The translations under genes and the position numbers were made by a program. The notes below the pieces were generated by a model that worked only from the letters and a program-made list of their open reading frames with translations, was not told where the DNA came from and made no database searches. Shown piece by piece: positions 43,871 to 53,309 of a stretch of 64,000 bases of DNA. The first letter of the stretch is position 1; each line of letters begins with the position of its first letter. This DNA is from Luteirhabdus salina (GTDB taxonomy: Bacteria > Bacteroidota > Bacteroidia > Flavobacteriales > Flavobacteriaceae), in contig JALAHT010000002.1 of the NCBI GenBank assembly GCA_025384855.1, positions 248,001 to 312,000 of the forward strand, read 5' to 3'.

Positions 43871-43885
43871 TTAACCAAATGTTAA
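43871..43885. promoter_or_regulatory. palindrome TTAAC-N5-GTTAA upstream of the histidine kinase
   Basis: TTAACCAAATGTTAA has the same layout as the site at 6023-6037. A further TTTTAACATTT lies at 43846-43856. OmpR-family proteins often bind such TTAACA-type repeats, so autoregulation of this two-component operon is a reasonable inference. Confidence 0.4.
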
Positions 43886-43902
43886 CAAACGAACCCTAGG
43901 TT

Positions 43903-44487
43903 TTATGCGATTTCGCAAAGGTTTTTATGGATTTTTCGTACTTGTTTCCAGGTATCTTCCAAGTCGATATTTTCTATGGTGAAGTGTGCTAGTTTGCGCT
44001 TCTCGTCGTCTGACCACTGATTTGCCATCCTAGCTTCAATTTCAGAAATGGTTGTATTATCGCGTTTTAAAATGCGCGCGATTCGCACTTCCTTTGGCGC
44101 AGTTACCAAAATTGTAGCATCGCATTCTTCTTCCCCACCCGTCTCAAAAAGAATGGCCGCCTCGTAAATACAATAGGGGCCGGATTGTTTTCTTACCCAT
44201 TTCTTGAAATGGTTGCGAACCGCCGGATGTACGAGCGCGTTCATCTTGGAGAGTAATTCCTTATTATCGAAAACCAAACCAGCGACATACTTTCTATTCA
44301 GCTTACCCTCGCTGTAAGCCTTCTTTCCTAGTAATTCGGTAAGCGAAGCCTTTAAATTGGTATCCTCATTCATCAACTTTTTGGCTTCGGTGTCTGCGAT
44401 AAAAATTGGAATATCAAATTCAGAAAAAAACTTGGCCACTGTCGATTTTCCACTTCCTATTCCTCCAGTAAGTCCAACTATTTTCAT
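43903..44487 (-). CDS. coaE: dephospho-CoA kinase
   Basis: A 194-residue kinase for the last step of coenzyme A synthesis. The P-loop is GLTGGIGSGKSTVAKFF at the N-terminus, followed by DIPIFIADTEAKKLM, VHPAVRNHFKKW and the LFETGGEEECD region with TILVTAPKEVRIARILKRD. Length is normal. It lies six bases from the YbbR-like gene, forming a minus-strand operon with it and the glycosyltransferase; coaBC is elsewhere in the window (53302). Confidence 0.95.
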   Translation of the reverse strand: MKIVGLTGGIGSGKSTVAKFFSEFDIPIFIADTEAKKLMNEDTNLKASLTELLGKKAYSEGKLNRKYVAGLVFDNKELLSKMNALVHPAVRNHFKKWVRKQSGPYCIYEAAILFETGGEEECDATILVTAPKEVRIARILKRDNTTISEIEARMANQWSDDEKRKLAHFTIENIDLEDTWKQVRKIHKNLCEIA

Positions 44488-44493
44488 GTAATC

Positions 44494-45459
44494 TTATTCA
44501 AAAATTAGGTAATCAATTTTTTTATCGGTGATTTCCACATTGTATAATCCCTTAGGATGTTTCAATAACTTTGGCACCATAAAACTTTCTTCTTTATCAC
44601 GCTTTGAAAAATCGCATACCACTTGAAACTGACCCGCTTCAATTTCCTGATAACGACTCACCGCCACATTAAAAGACACTGTTGTATTCTTCGGAATTAA
44701 TCGAACTACCGTATTGGATGGTACATTCCGTAAGGTAATAGGTACCATAACTTCTTTTTGTGTGAATTCGGCAATCTTTTGTGAAATCTCAACTGCTTTG
44801 GGTGAAACCGCGCGAACACCTTGCATATTCTCCACAATTCCTATCCGTACTGATATATCGGAGTCTACATCTGAATATAACGTATTCTCGGTGGGAATCG
44901 AATCGTATGCCTTCAATATGTCTTTCGGGCCTGAAATCGTAACCGAATCAGGGCGCACTTTTAAGCTATCGATCGGATAATATCCTTTTTCGTATTCCAA
45001 CCGAATCGCTGGAAATACCGCTACTTTTTTAGAATGAATAAGATGAAGTTTCACCGAAAGTTGGTCCATCGAGATATTTCGTGCCTCCAACCCTGACGGT
45101 AACTGCTCTTGAATATACTCAAGCAAGGTTTCGTTGGGAATGGTTACAGTTTCCGAACCCAAGGCATAGTTATTTGCTAATGGCATAGTAATGTCGGCAC
45201 CCTTTATCCGGTAATACAACATTTCGAAGCCACTGCCAGTAATATCAAAATCAATCTGCTCAGGATTTCCTTCAGCTAATAAAGTTTGATTCGGAAGCTC
45301 GGTATACTGAATATTGGCAGAAATAGTAGCCGTATTTTCTTTTGAAAACTTGGTAAGCATCCAAAACAATACAGCTAAGAATAAAAACACTAGGAAGCGC
45401 TGTACTTTCAAGCCAATAACACGTTTCGATTTTGATGCTGTCATATCGTTACTCTTCAA
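44494..45459 (-). CDS. YbbR-like domain protein
   Basis: A 321-residue membrane-anchored protein: short N-terminus, one helix at about 21-38 (FLVFLFLAVLFWMLTKF), then repeated YbbR-type beta-modules (PLANNYALGSETVTIPNETLLEY; DSVTISGPKDILKAYDSIPT; KEVMVPITLRNVP). In Firmicutes YbbR/CdaR regulates diadenylate cyclase, but no cyclase gene is adjacent here, so that role is not supported. An ATG at 45444 (MTASKSKRV) is an alternative start that would remove an 11-base overlap with the glycosyltransferase gene. Confidence 0.82.
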   Translation of the reverse strand: MKSNDMTASKSKRVIGLKVQRFLVFLFLAVLFWMLTKFSKENTATISANIQYTELPNQTLLAEGNPEQIDFDITGSGFEMLYYRIKGADITMPLANNYALGSETVTIPNETLLEYIQEQLPSGLEARNISMDQLSVKLHLIHSKKVAVFPAIRLEYEKGYYPIDSLKVRPDSVTISGPKDILKAYDSIPTENTLYSDVDSDISVRIGIVENMQGVRAVSPKAVEISQKIAEFTQKEVMVPITLRNVPSNTVVRLIPKNTTVSFNVAVSRYQEIEAGQFQVVCDFSKRDKEESFMVPKLLKHPKGLYNVEITDKKIDYLIFE

Positions 45460-46450
45460 AAAACAATTGGGGAAATTGCTGCTTCGGTTTCCGTTTCAAT
45501 AGTGAAATATAGTAAGTGGAGGTCAGAAACGCTAGACCATATCCAAAAAACTGAACAAATACGGCCGGCAGCACCAAAACGCCTACTGTAACACTACGGT
45601 TTTGAAATGTCGCATCCAAAAACAAGAGCAAAAGGTATAGGCCTATCGGGACTAAAAACAGGGGATTAACAAGTATTCCGAATGCTAGTGACAAAAGAGT
45701 GAACAATACAAAGGCTGAGGGAAACCAAAATGTTATTCGTTTGGTGTTTGGATGCCAGGAATTTAGGATAGGACGTACCAATCCGAATTTTTTAACTTGT
45801 GTATAGAACTTCTCAAACGAAACCCTTCTTTTATGATACACGTATGCATTTGGGATAAAAGCTGTCTTAAAACCAGCTTTCCGAATGCGTTGGGAAAGAT
45901 CGGGGTCTTCCCCTGGATGTATGGTGGCAAAGCCTTGTGTACGTTCAAATGCCCGTTTGGAAATACCCATATTAAAACTTCTGGGTTCAAACTTCTTAGA
46001 GTCGCTCCCACGTAATCCTCCGGTAGTCCAAAAGGAAGTCATTACATAATTGATAGCCTTCTGCACATTTGTAAAGCTTCGGTGTGCGGCATCGGCACCA
46101 CCGAAGCAATCTACGGGCGTTTCCGTTAGGAAGGCATCTACAATTTTAAGGTAATGACTAGGAAGTAAACAATCGGAATCAAAAATAATAAAGTAGTCGC
46201 CTTTGGCTTGTTTCATACCAAAATTCCGAGAATCGCCGGGACCTGAATTTTCCTTGAAAAAATACCGCAATGGAAGTTTATCATTAAAGTTTTCAATGAT
46301 GGCTTTGCAGGGGATGTTAGATCCATCTTCTATAATAAGTATTTCCAAGTCTGAAACGGGCTCCATAGAAGTGAAACTCTGAAGCAACTCCTGAATTTCC
46401 TCAGGCCGATTGTAAACGGGAATTATAAAGGAGTAGAACCGTGGATGCAT
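45449..46450 (-). CDS. family 2 glycosyltransferase, membrane-associated
   Basis: The ATG at 46450 (MHPRFYSFIIPVYNRPEE) is preferred over the frame's earlier start. The 333-residue GT-A protein has FSFIIPVYN at its start, a DxD-like FIIFDSDCLLP near residue 94, and the GEDPDLSQRIRKAG acidic motif near 185, then two or three membrane helices at about 240-320. It probably transfers a nucleotide-activated sugar to an envelope glycan; donor and acceptor are unknown. The gene is downstream of a terminator and upstream of ybbR-coaE. Confidence 0.87.
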   Translation of the reverse strand: MHPRFYSFIIPVYNRPEEIQELLQSFTSMEPVSDLEILIIEDGSNIPCKAIIENFNDKLPLRYFFKENSGPGDSRNFGMKQAKGDYFIIFDSDCLLPSHYLKIVDAFLTETPVDCFGGADAAHRSFTNVQKAINYVMTSFWTTGGLRGSDSKKFEPRSFNMGISKRAFERTQGFATIHPGEDPDLSQRIRKAGFKTAFIPNAYVYHKRRVSFEKFYTQVKKFGLVRPILNSWHPNTKRITFWFPSAFVLFTLLSLAFGILVNPLFLVPIGLYLLLLFLDATFQNRSVTVGVLVLPAVFVQFFGYGLAFLTSTYYISLLKRKPKQQFPQLFFEE

Positions 46451-46468
46451 TCCACAAAAATAGAAAAT

Positions 46469-46503
46469 AAAAAAAGCCATCCCTTTATTTTGGGATGGCT
46501 TTC
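46469..46503 (-). terminator. terminator of the large T9SS gene
   Basis: AAAGCCATCCC and GGGATGGCTTT form an 11-bp stem; the A-run at 46469-46475 gives the U-run on the minus strand, 20 bases after the T9SS gene stop. Confidence 0.82.
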
Positions 46504-46524
46504 TTTCAAGCTATATCAAGAAGT

Positions 46525-49500
46525 TTATTTCTTGATCAGTTTGTAACTTCCAGTTTCACCATTTACAGTTACTTTCATAACGTAAGTTCCTGTGCTTAGT
46601 GCTGAAATGTTAAGTTCTGAAGTAGTAGCCTCGAAAGACTGCTCCATTACTTTCTGACCTAGCATGTTGTAAATTGAAACATTTTCAATTACATCAAGAG
46701 CACGCATAGATAGCATGTCCTCTGCAGGGTTTGGATAATAGCTAAATCCTTCGATGCTATTTTCCTCTATATCCAAGAAGTTTCCATCGATATTGATATC
46801 GGTGATAGCTCCTGTGTTCAATACAAATACATAGTACGCCTGACCAGCCTCTGCATTAATCGTTGCAGATGTTCCAGGAACACATTGGTTCGTGTTCTGT
46901 GGTACTAATGTAAGATCTGTTTCAGTAGCATCTTCGTCTGGAGCGAAGTAGAACGTTACAGCGCTAGCGCCACCTGGAGTAGCAATACTTGCGGTAACAT
47001 CGCCATCGCCAGGCGCTACGAAGTTATACCATACACCGTTCGCACCGTTTAGGCTACATCCAGCTGGGTTACCATCTTCGGTAGTTGCAGCAGGCATAGC
47101 AACGGCAGGATCTGTGTAAGGGAATCCAGCTTCATCAACATCGATAGAGTTCACGATCATATCGTTTGGTGGTGGTACTGGCGCACAATCTACATTTAGG
47201 GAGAAGTTTCCAGTGGCACCGCCAAATCCATGAACTAGGATATAATAGGTAGTATTTCCATCTCCAGAGAAGGTAACTTCAGACTGAAGACCACACGTAT
47301 CATCGTTATCTGTTTCACAAACCAATGCTCCACATTCACCTGTATAAACAGTCAACTTAGAGTCATAGTCGGTTCCACCGTCACAAAGAGATACAGTATA
47401 GTCTGTTTGAAGACCACTTGTGTCTTCAAATACATACCAAAGACCTGGCGCCGTGATAGTAGTAGCACATTCTGGTGCATCGGCATCAAATGTCGCATCG
47501 TCTGTATTGCCAGTAATGGTTTCACCACAAGCAATTGGAAGTGCTCCATCACAGAAATCGTTCTCGATTGGATCTTCACACGTTACATCTAATGTGAAGT
47601 TACCCGATCCAGATCCAAATCCTTCAATCATAATATAATAGGTTGACGTACCGTCAGAAATGAATTCCAATTCAGACTGAAGACCACAAGAGTCATCATT
47701 CACAGCAATTTCATTTGCCAGATCACAGTCATCGAATACTCTAATTAGGGAGTCATAGTCTGTAGAACCGTCACAAAGTGAAAGCGTTACGATTTGAATA
47801 TCTCCATCACCTGTAAAAGTGAAGAATTCGTCTGGCGCAGCATTTCCACCACTATCGGTATCGTCTGCCGTTGAGCCACTAAAGCTATCGCCACAAGAGA
47901 TTGCATAAGCATTACCACAATCATCATTTGATGGAATTGCGTCGCAAGTACCGTCAAAGGAATAAACACTTTCCAAAGCCGGGTCTACAACGAAACCGCC
48001 ACCTAATCCATCATCATAAGCTTCTCCGTTTCCATTGATGGAAGCTGTACTGTTTTCCCAGAAACAGTTTAGGCCATCCGAAGCGGATACAGATAATCCA
48101 ATCCAATAGGTTGTATCTCCAAAGATATTACCGCTTAGTTCGAAGTCAGTTATATCCAATACAACTTCAGAAACATCAAAACCAAAGTTGCTACCTATTA
48201 CACTTTGAGAAGCAGGTACAACACCTAGTTCAGAAGTGATTTCTGCACCTGGGGCACCACCATCATCAGCATAGATAAATACATCTACCGTAGCGGCAGT
48301 AGCACCTGGACTCATAAATTCGTTAAAGGTTATCGTTTCTAGCGTGAAATTTTCTCCAGTTGGCACCAACACGTCGGCAGCAACAATTCGTGCCCCAGTT
48401 GCCTGGTTTGCATCGTTACTCTTACCATTTTCGAAACCGTTGCTAGGATTAGCTTGTGCACAAGCACCTGAAGAAGTTCCTTCTACCACGTTAACTGTAT
48501 ATTCTTCTACTTGTCCAAAACCAGTACCCGCACATGGGTCTAGGAAATCAGAAGTTCCGAAGATCTTTTTCACGCGCATTCTGGTTTCTCCAAGTACAGC
48601 ATCCACAGGGACATCAATAGTCCCTAATGCTTGTTGTCCGTCGGTTCCAGTTGAGTTCACAATGGTATTGTCCATTTCATATACTTCACCAGCGTCATCT
48701 AAAATTTCGTTTTGGTTCCAGTCGATAAAGACAACAAAACGGTTTGTAAAGTTACCAGCAGTGTTTCCTTCCAAAGCGATTGGATAGCTTCCTTCTTGTG
48801 CCATTTCAGCAGTTATGGAAAGAAAATCTTCGTGTGCAGGAGTACCGTTTACAGCAGCATCGGTAACATTGCTAATATCAGCAACCTCTACAAGCGTAAT
48901 CGGCTCGACGTCGAATGTGAATTCGATTGGTCCGCAATACGGTGCTGGGAATACAGGTGGAGGTCCCGCATCGATAATTTCAACTTCCCATCCTAAACGG
49001 TTTACTACCGTAGAGGAATTGAATTCGAAGGTTAGATCTCCAGAAGTACCAACAAAAGATGCCGAACCATTGGATGCGATCATATCTGCAAGAGTATTAT
49101 CTCCTGCGTTAATTCCACCTGAAGCATTATCATATAAAATTGTACCCGAAGTATCGGCACCATCATAAATTTTCAACCAATCGAAGGTGGCGAAAATGTT
49201 CATGTCCAAAAATTCAATCTCGGTAACACCGGCTAGGGTAGTAAGGGTTACACAACCACAGTTTGGATAATTCCCTGGATCACCATCGGTACCAGTACCT
49301 CCCGGCCCTCCTGGATCAAAAAAGAAATCACCAATTGCTGGTGTAAACGTTTCAGTTGCTCCCGCAGTTGGGATAATATCTGCCAAGACATCGCGATTCT
49401 GAGCGGCCAATGCTTGAGAAACAGCTCCCGAATGTTGTTCGTGAAGCGCCTGAGCATCGGCATCAAGTTCGGCTTGAATAGCCGCTGGATCCTGACTTTG

Positions 49501-49617
49501 ACGTGCAGCCCCATCATAGTAAATTGGACTGTTTTCACCTAGTTCTTTAACGGTATGATGCTGGGCGTACCCAATTGCAACAGACAGAAAAAAGAACAGA
49601 AATGTAATTTTTTTCAT
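46525..49617 (-). CDS. large multidomain surface protein with CUB, GEVED, PPC-like repeats and T9SS sorting domain
   Basis: A 1030-residue exported protein. After the signal peptide (about 1-18): a CUB-like domain at about 95-212 (CGCVTLTTLAGV, LKIYDGADTSGTILYD); a GEVED domain at about 265-385 (FVVFIDWNQNEILDDAGEV, GFGQVEEYTVNV); a beta-domain at about 400-560; three PPC-like modules at about 565-945, two of them near-copies (SLCDGSTDYDS / SLCDGGTDYDS, both followed by CGLQSE); and a type A sorting domain at about 960-1030 (FSYYPNPAEDML, GTYVMKVTVNGE). No protease or glycosidase domain is seen; an adhesin or binding role is inferred. Confidence 0.88.
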   Translation of the reverse strand: MKKITFLFFFLSVAIGYAQHHTVKELGENSPIYYDGAARQSQDPAAIQAELDADAQALHEQHSGAVSQALAAQNRDVLADIIPTAGATETFTPAIGDFFFDPGGPGGTGTDGDPGNYPNCGCVTLTTLAGVTEIEFLDMNIFATFDWLKIYDGADTSGTILYDNASGGINAGDNTLADMIASNGSASFVGTSGDLTFEFNSSTVVNRLGWEVEIIDAGPPPVFPAPYCGPIEFTFDVEPITLVEVADISNVTDAAVNGTPAHEDFLSITAEMAQEGSYPIALEGNTAGNFTNRFVVFIDWNQNEILDDAGEVYEMDNTIVNSTGTDGQQALGTIDVPVDAVLGETRMRVKKIFGTSDFLDPCAGTGFGQVEEYTVNVVEGTSSGACAQANPSNGFENGKSNDANQATGARIVAADVLVPTGENFTLETITFNEFMSPGATAATVDVFIYADDGGAPGAEITSELGVVPASQSVIGSNFGFDVSEVVLDITDFELSGNIFGDTTYWIGLSVSASDGLNCFWENSTASINGNGEAYDDGLGGGFVVDPALESVYSFDGTCDAIPSNDDCGNAYAISCGDSFSGSTADDTDSGGNAAPDEFFTFTGDGDIQIVTLSLCDGSTDYDSLIRVFDDCDLANEIAVNDDSCGLQSELEFISDGTSTYYIMIEGFGSGSGNFTLDVTCEDPIENDFCDGALPIACGETITGNTDDATFDADAPECATTITAPGLWYVFEDTSGLQTDYTVSLCDGGTDYDSKLTVYTGECGALVCETDNDDTCGLQSEVTFSGDGNTTYYILVHGFGGATGNFSLNVDCAPVPPPNDMIVNSIDVDEAGFPYTDPAVAMPAATTEDGNPAGCSLNGANGVWYNFVAPGDGDVTASIATPGGASAVTFYFAPDEDATETDLTLVPQNTNQCVPGTSATINAEAGQAYYVFVLNTGAITDINIDGNFLDIEENSIEGFSYYPNPAEDMLSMRALDVIENVSIYNMLGQKVMEQSFEATTSELNISALSTGTYVMKVTVNGETGSYKLIKK

Positions 49618-49732
49618 AAGGTTAATTAGAATTTAGTTAATACAACCTTAAAAATATTCAAAAAAAACCCTAATTACAAAAGATTTCGACAACCTTATCA
49701 CATTTTACGTTCAAAATTCTCAAAACCCTAAC

Positions 49733-49760
49733 AAAAAAGGGACATCAATCACGATGTCCC
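49733..49760 (-). terminator. terminator of fabI
   Basis: GGGACATC and GATGTCCC form an 8-bp stem with A-run (49733-49738) giving a minus-strand U-run, 23 bases after the fabI stop. Confidence 0.8.
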
Positions 49761-49782
49761 TCGGTATCTAAAAAAATGTAAT

Positions 49783-50598
49783 TTACTCATCCATAAACGT
49801 TTCCATAACCGCATCGCTTACACCCATGTTCGAAAAACCACCGTCGTTATATAAATTTTGTAGTGTTACTCTTTTTGTAAGGTCGCTAAACAACGATATC
49901 GTATAATTAGCACAATCCATAGCTGTAGCATTTCCAAGTGGCGACATTTTATCGGCATAGGCGATAAACCCATCGAACCCCTTCACACCTTGCCCAGCAG
50001 TCGTAGGGGTTGGTGATTGCGAAATGGTATTAACTCGTACGTTCTTATCTTTTCCGAAGAAATAACCAAAGCTTCTGGCAATAGATTCTAAATATGCCTT
50101 ATTATCGGCCATATCGTTATAATCTGGAAACACACGTTGCGCCGCCATATAGGTTAAGGCTACGATACTCCCCCATTCGTTCATAGCATCTTCCTTATAC
50201 AATACCTGCATGGTTTTATGGAATGAAAGTGCGGAAACATCCCATCCTTTGTGGGTCCAATCATAATTCTGCTCCGTATAGTGCTTGCCCTTACGAACGT
50301 TAACAGACATTCCGATAGAATGCAACACGAAATCCAATTTCCCGCCCAATATCTCTTGCGCTTTTGAAACGAGGTTTTGAAGATCTTCAAGATTCGTTGC
50401 ATCAGCAGGGATGATTTCCGAATTGGTTTTTTCGGCTAACTCCTTAATCTGTCCCATACGCATAGCGATAGGTGCATTTGTTAATACAAACTCCCCTCCT
50501 TCTTCATGCACGCGTTCCGCCGTTTTCCAAGCAATGGAGTTTTCGTCCAAGGCTCCGAAAATGATTCCTTTTTTCCCTTTCAATAAATTATAAGCCAT
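49783..50598 (-). CDS. fabI: enoyl-[acyl-carrier-protein] reductase FabI
   Basis: A 271-residue SDR enzyme that reduces the trans-2 double bond of enoyl-ACP with NADH, the last step of fatty acid elongation. Features: GKKGIIFGALDENSIAWKTAE (cofactor-binding start), FVLHSIGMS, and the Tyr-x6-Lys active site in FPDYNDMADNKAYLES; NTISQSPTPTTAGQGVKGF covers the flexible substrate loop. Length agrees with FabI. It has its own -7 box near the recN end and its own terminator. Confidence 0.95.
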   Translation of the reverse strand: MAYNLLKGKKGIIFGALDENSIAWKTAERVHEEGGEFVLTNAPIAMRMGQIKELAEKTNSEIIPADATNLEDLQNLVSKAQEILGGKLDFVLHSIGMSVNVRKGKHYTEQNYDWTHKGWDVSALSFHKTMQVLYKEDAMNEWGSIVALTYMAAQRVFPDYNDMADNKAYLESIARSFGYFFGKDKNVRVNTISQSPTPTTAGQGVKGFDGFIAYADKMSPLGNATAMDCANYTISLFSDLTKRVTLQNLYNDGGFSNMGVSDAVMETFMDE

Positions 50599-50654
50599 AG
50601 TAATTGGTTGTTTTATGTGAAGTTATCTGTTGGTTCACGCCCAATGGCGCTTCA

Positions 50655-50662
50655 CAAAGATA
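50655..50662 (-). promoter_or_regulatory. -7 promoter element of fabI
   Basis: TATCTTTG on the minus strand, a full match to TAnnTTTG, 56 bases before the fabI ATG and just beyond the recN stop; no clear -33 TTG. Confidence 0.45.
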
Positions 50663-50664
50663 CA

Positions 50665-52317
50665 TTAATTCAATAATTCACGCGCATGGGCCACGGCCGA
50701 TTCGGAAACCTGCTCGCCACCGATCATCTGTGCAATCTCGGTAATTCTTTCCTCTGGAGAAAGGACTTTCAGGCGCGTTACCGTTCCTGAAGCTTCATCG
50801 GTTTTGTACACCTTTATGTGTTGTTGTCCCTTTGAAGCTATCTGAGGAAGGTGAGTAATGCTCATCAACTGCATTCCACTGGTCATATTTTCCATGATAC
50901 CCGCCATCTTTTGGGCAATTTCACCTGAAACACCCGTATCGATTTCATCAAAAATAAGTGTAGGTAAGGTCTTATAATCTGCTAATGTTGCCTTGATGGC
51001 TAGCATAATTCTGCTCATTTCCCCTCCTGAAGCCACCTTCTTTATATCGCCCGGTGCCGATCCTTTATTCGCCGAAAATCGAACCGATAAGCGATCCATT
51101 CCTTTGGAACGCAATGTTTTTTCCTTTCGAAGATCGAAAGCCAATTGCGCATTTGGCAAGCCTAAACTTTGTAATATTTGCTCGAGCCGCTGTATTACTT
51201 TTGGAATAATCGAACTTCTATTTTTGTGAAGCGTATCGGCCAGCTCCTCTGCTTCTGCATATAACGTTTGTACGGTTTTATCCAACGTCTCTAGCTTCTC
51301 ATCCATCGAATGACTTTCCGATACCTTATCGCGCAATTCATCTCGCAATGTAATCAATTCAGATACGGACCCGACGATATGTTTTTTTGTAAGTGCATGT
51401 AGCTGTTGTAGTTGCTCATTTACAAGCTGTAAACGCTGTGGGTCGGACGTAGTTTCCTCTGCCAGCTGCTCCATTTCTGCAGCTACATCGTCAATTTCAA
51501 TAATGACACTCTGCAATCGTTCCCATAAAGCCTCATTCTTTTTAGAAAAGTCTTTAACGCGCGCCAAAAGGTTACGCGATTCCTTTGCAGTTTCTAATGT
51601 CCCAATATTTTCTTCGGAAAGCAATTTGAACGCTGCGGAAAGGGTTTCCTGTATTTCTTCGGCATTCGCCAAGGTTTCCTGTTCTTCCTCTAGCGCTTCT
51701 TCATCAATTTCTTCTAAGGCTATCGCTTCCAATTCCGACAGTAAAAAAGCATTGTAGTCCTGCTGCTTCAAGGCTTCATCCCTTTTACTTCGCAAAGCCT
51801 CTAGTGCTTCCGATGCCTTCTTCAACTCGTTGTGCGTAACCTGATAGTCCCGAAGCACTTGCTTGTTTTTCGCTAAAGTGTCTACAATTTCAAGTTGAAA
51901 ATCCTCGGAGGTAATCGATAAAGCTTCGTGCTGACTGTGTATATCGACAAGGTATTCACTTATGGCCTGCAACTGATTTAGCGTAACCGGCGTATCGTTT
52001 ACAAATGCTCTTGACTTTCCACTGGGAAGAATTTCCCTACGAATAATCGTATGCGAATCATAGTCCAAATCGTTGGCTTCAAAAATATCCTTTAAGCTAT
52101 ATAGATCAATATCGAAATGGGCTTCGATAATACTTTTGGCTGAAGTATCCTTCACACTATCTAAATCGGCCCTCTTCCCTAACAATAAGGAAAGCGCTCC
52201 CAATAAAATCGATTTCCCCGCTCCCGTTTCACCTGTAATAATAGTCAGGCCAGGGTTGAAATCGACCGCTACCGAATCGATCAAGGCATAATTTTGAATG
52301 CTCAGATGGGTAATCAC
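50665..52317 (-). CDS. recN: DNA repair ATPase RecN
   Basis: A 550-residue SMC-like protein acting in double-strand break repair. The Walker A motif GETGAGKS is at residues 29-36, the signature SGGEMSRIMLA near 440, and the Walker B TLIFDEIDTGVSG near 465, ends separated by a long coiled coil (about 160-390). Start codon is GTG at 52317 (MITHLSIQNYALID), matching the family N-terminus. It forms a minus-strand series with the PorD, coaBC, rpoZ and bamD genes. Confidence 0.95.
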   Translation of the reverse strand: MITHLSIQNYALIDSVAVDFNPGLTIITGETGAGKSILLGALSLLLGKRADLDSVKDTSAKSIIEAHFDIDLYSLKDIFEANDLDYDSHTIIRREILPSGKSRAFVNDTPVTLNQLQAISEYLVDIHSQHEALSITSEDFQLEIVDTLAKNKQVLRDYQVTHNELKKASEALEALRSKRDEALKQQDYNAFLLSELEAIALEEIDEEALEEEQETLANAEEIQETLSAAFKLLSEENIGTLETAKESRNLLARVKDFSKKNEALWERLQSVIIEIDDVAAEMEQLAEETTSDPQRLQLVNEQLQQLHALTKKHIVGSVSELITLRDELRDKVSESHSMDEKLETLDKTVQTLYAEAEELADTLHKNRSSIIPKVIQRLEQILQSLGLPNAQLAFDLRKEKTLRSKGMDRLSVRFSANKGSAPGDIKKVASGGEMSRIMLAIKATLADYKTLPTLIFDEIDTGVSGEIAQKMAGIMENMTSGMQLMSITHLPQIASKGQQHIKVYKTDEASGTVTRLKVLSPEERITEIAQMIGGEQVSESAVAHARELLN

Positions 52318-52418
52318 GTATTGGACATTTAGGCTTCATAACTGTTCAAGACAGTCATGAGAATTTGCTCATAAAAATAAGGAGTTTTTATGTAGCGACA
52401 AGAAGAAAAAGTAGGGAT

Positions 52419-53309
52419 TTAGAATTGAATTTCAGCCCAATTACTTCGCTTGGTTGGCGCCATTCGATTTAGATTTTCGACCAATTTTACGATATCCACA
52501 CTCGGACCACCACTAAAAACACGTTGTATTTCCTCAGCTTTTGCATCGAAAAAGGTTCGAAGTAAAAATGAATTCGGCCGACGATCGTTAATCTTCTTAA
52601 GCGTATTTAAGGACGCAGCTACTTTTTCCTTTCCCTCTTTTGGATCCTGATGCATTTCATCTAGCCCCAAACGGTGGTACTCATACATTGCGGTATGAAA
52701 TTCCTTATACACATTGCTTAGCAAGGCATCGTTGTATCGAAAACGCGACTGACTTCCATCGGTTGCTTGCCATCCAGCGTAATTACTCCCGGCAGCGGTA
52801 TTCACGATTTGCTTTGCGGTTTGAAAGTAGGGCATCCCTCCATCTCGTTCAAACGTATCGGCATCCAGTCCGATGATTATATAAGCGTGATACGCCAACA
52901 CGGAAATCAAGTTCGAACTGAATTGGTTGGGATTAAAGTTCAAGGGTTGAAATTCCTTATATTCAAAGTTGAATTGGCGATCATTATAATTATAGATAGG
53001 AGCATCGTAGGTCGAGCCAAAAACCGGTCTCGAAGCCTGAATCTGAAGCGTGGCCGTAAAGGAATCAGAATCGAAGCCCGTTACTACAATAACCAAATTA
53101 CAATCGATGCGTTCTTGTTGCTTATAAACACGGTCGGTCCATTTGGTATTATTCATAAACTCGGTGACCTGTTGCTGAAGAGTTCTGAAGACTTGTAAGT
53201 TGGGCTGTCCTGTCTGTTCGGCATCAATCGTTACGGAACAATTCAACTCTTGGGCTGAAACGCCTGTAATTCCGATTACTATAAAAAATATCGCAAAAAA
53301 TTTACGCAT
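52419..53309 (-). CDS. porD: type IX secretion system PorD-family protein (DUF4835)
   Basis: A 296-residue exported protein (signal peptide about 1-19, ITGVSAQ). It matches the DUF4835 family: ELNCSVTI opening, LQQQVTEFMNNTKWTD, FNFEYKEFQPLNFNPNQFSSNLISV, AYIIIGLDADTFERDGG and a C-terminal NRMAPTKRSNWAEIQF. This family is named PorD in Porphyromonas and linked to type IX secretion, although its mechanism is unclear. The stop region overlaps nothing; its start overlaps the coaBC end by eight bases, so the genes are coupled. Confidence 0.85.
   Translation of the reverse strand: MRKFFAIFFIVIGITGVSAQELNCSVTIDAEQTGQPNLQVFRTLQQQVTEFMNNTKWTDRVYKQQERIDCNLVIVVTGFDSDSFTATLQIQASRPVFGSTYDAPIYNYNDRQFNFEYKEFQPLNFNPNQFSSNLISVLAYHAYIIIGLDADTFERDGGMPYFQTAKQIVNTAAGSNYAGWQATDGSQSRFRYNDALLSNVYKEFHTAMYEYHRLGLDEMHQDPKEGKEKVAASLNTLKKINDRRPNSFLLRTFFDAKAEEIQRVFSGGPSVDIVKLVENLNRMAPTKRSNWAEIQF

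Noticed and set aside
44494-45459. YbbR-like protein as evidence of cyclic-di-AMP signalling here
   Set aside because: No diadenylate cyclase gene is adjacent, and YbbR domains alone do not establish that role.
47150-47950. DNA repeats in the large T9SS gene as a mobile element or CRISPR
   Set aside because: They are in frame and encode duplicated protein modules of a continuous reading frame.
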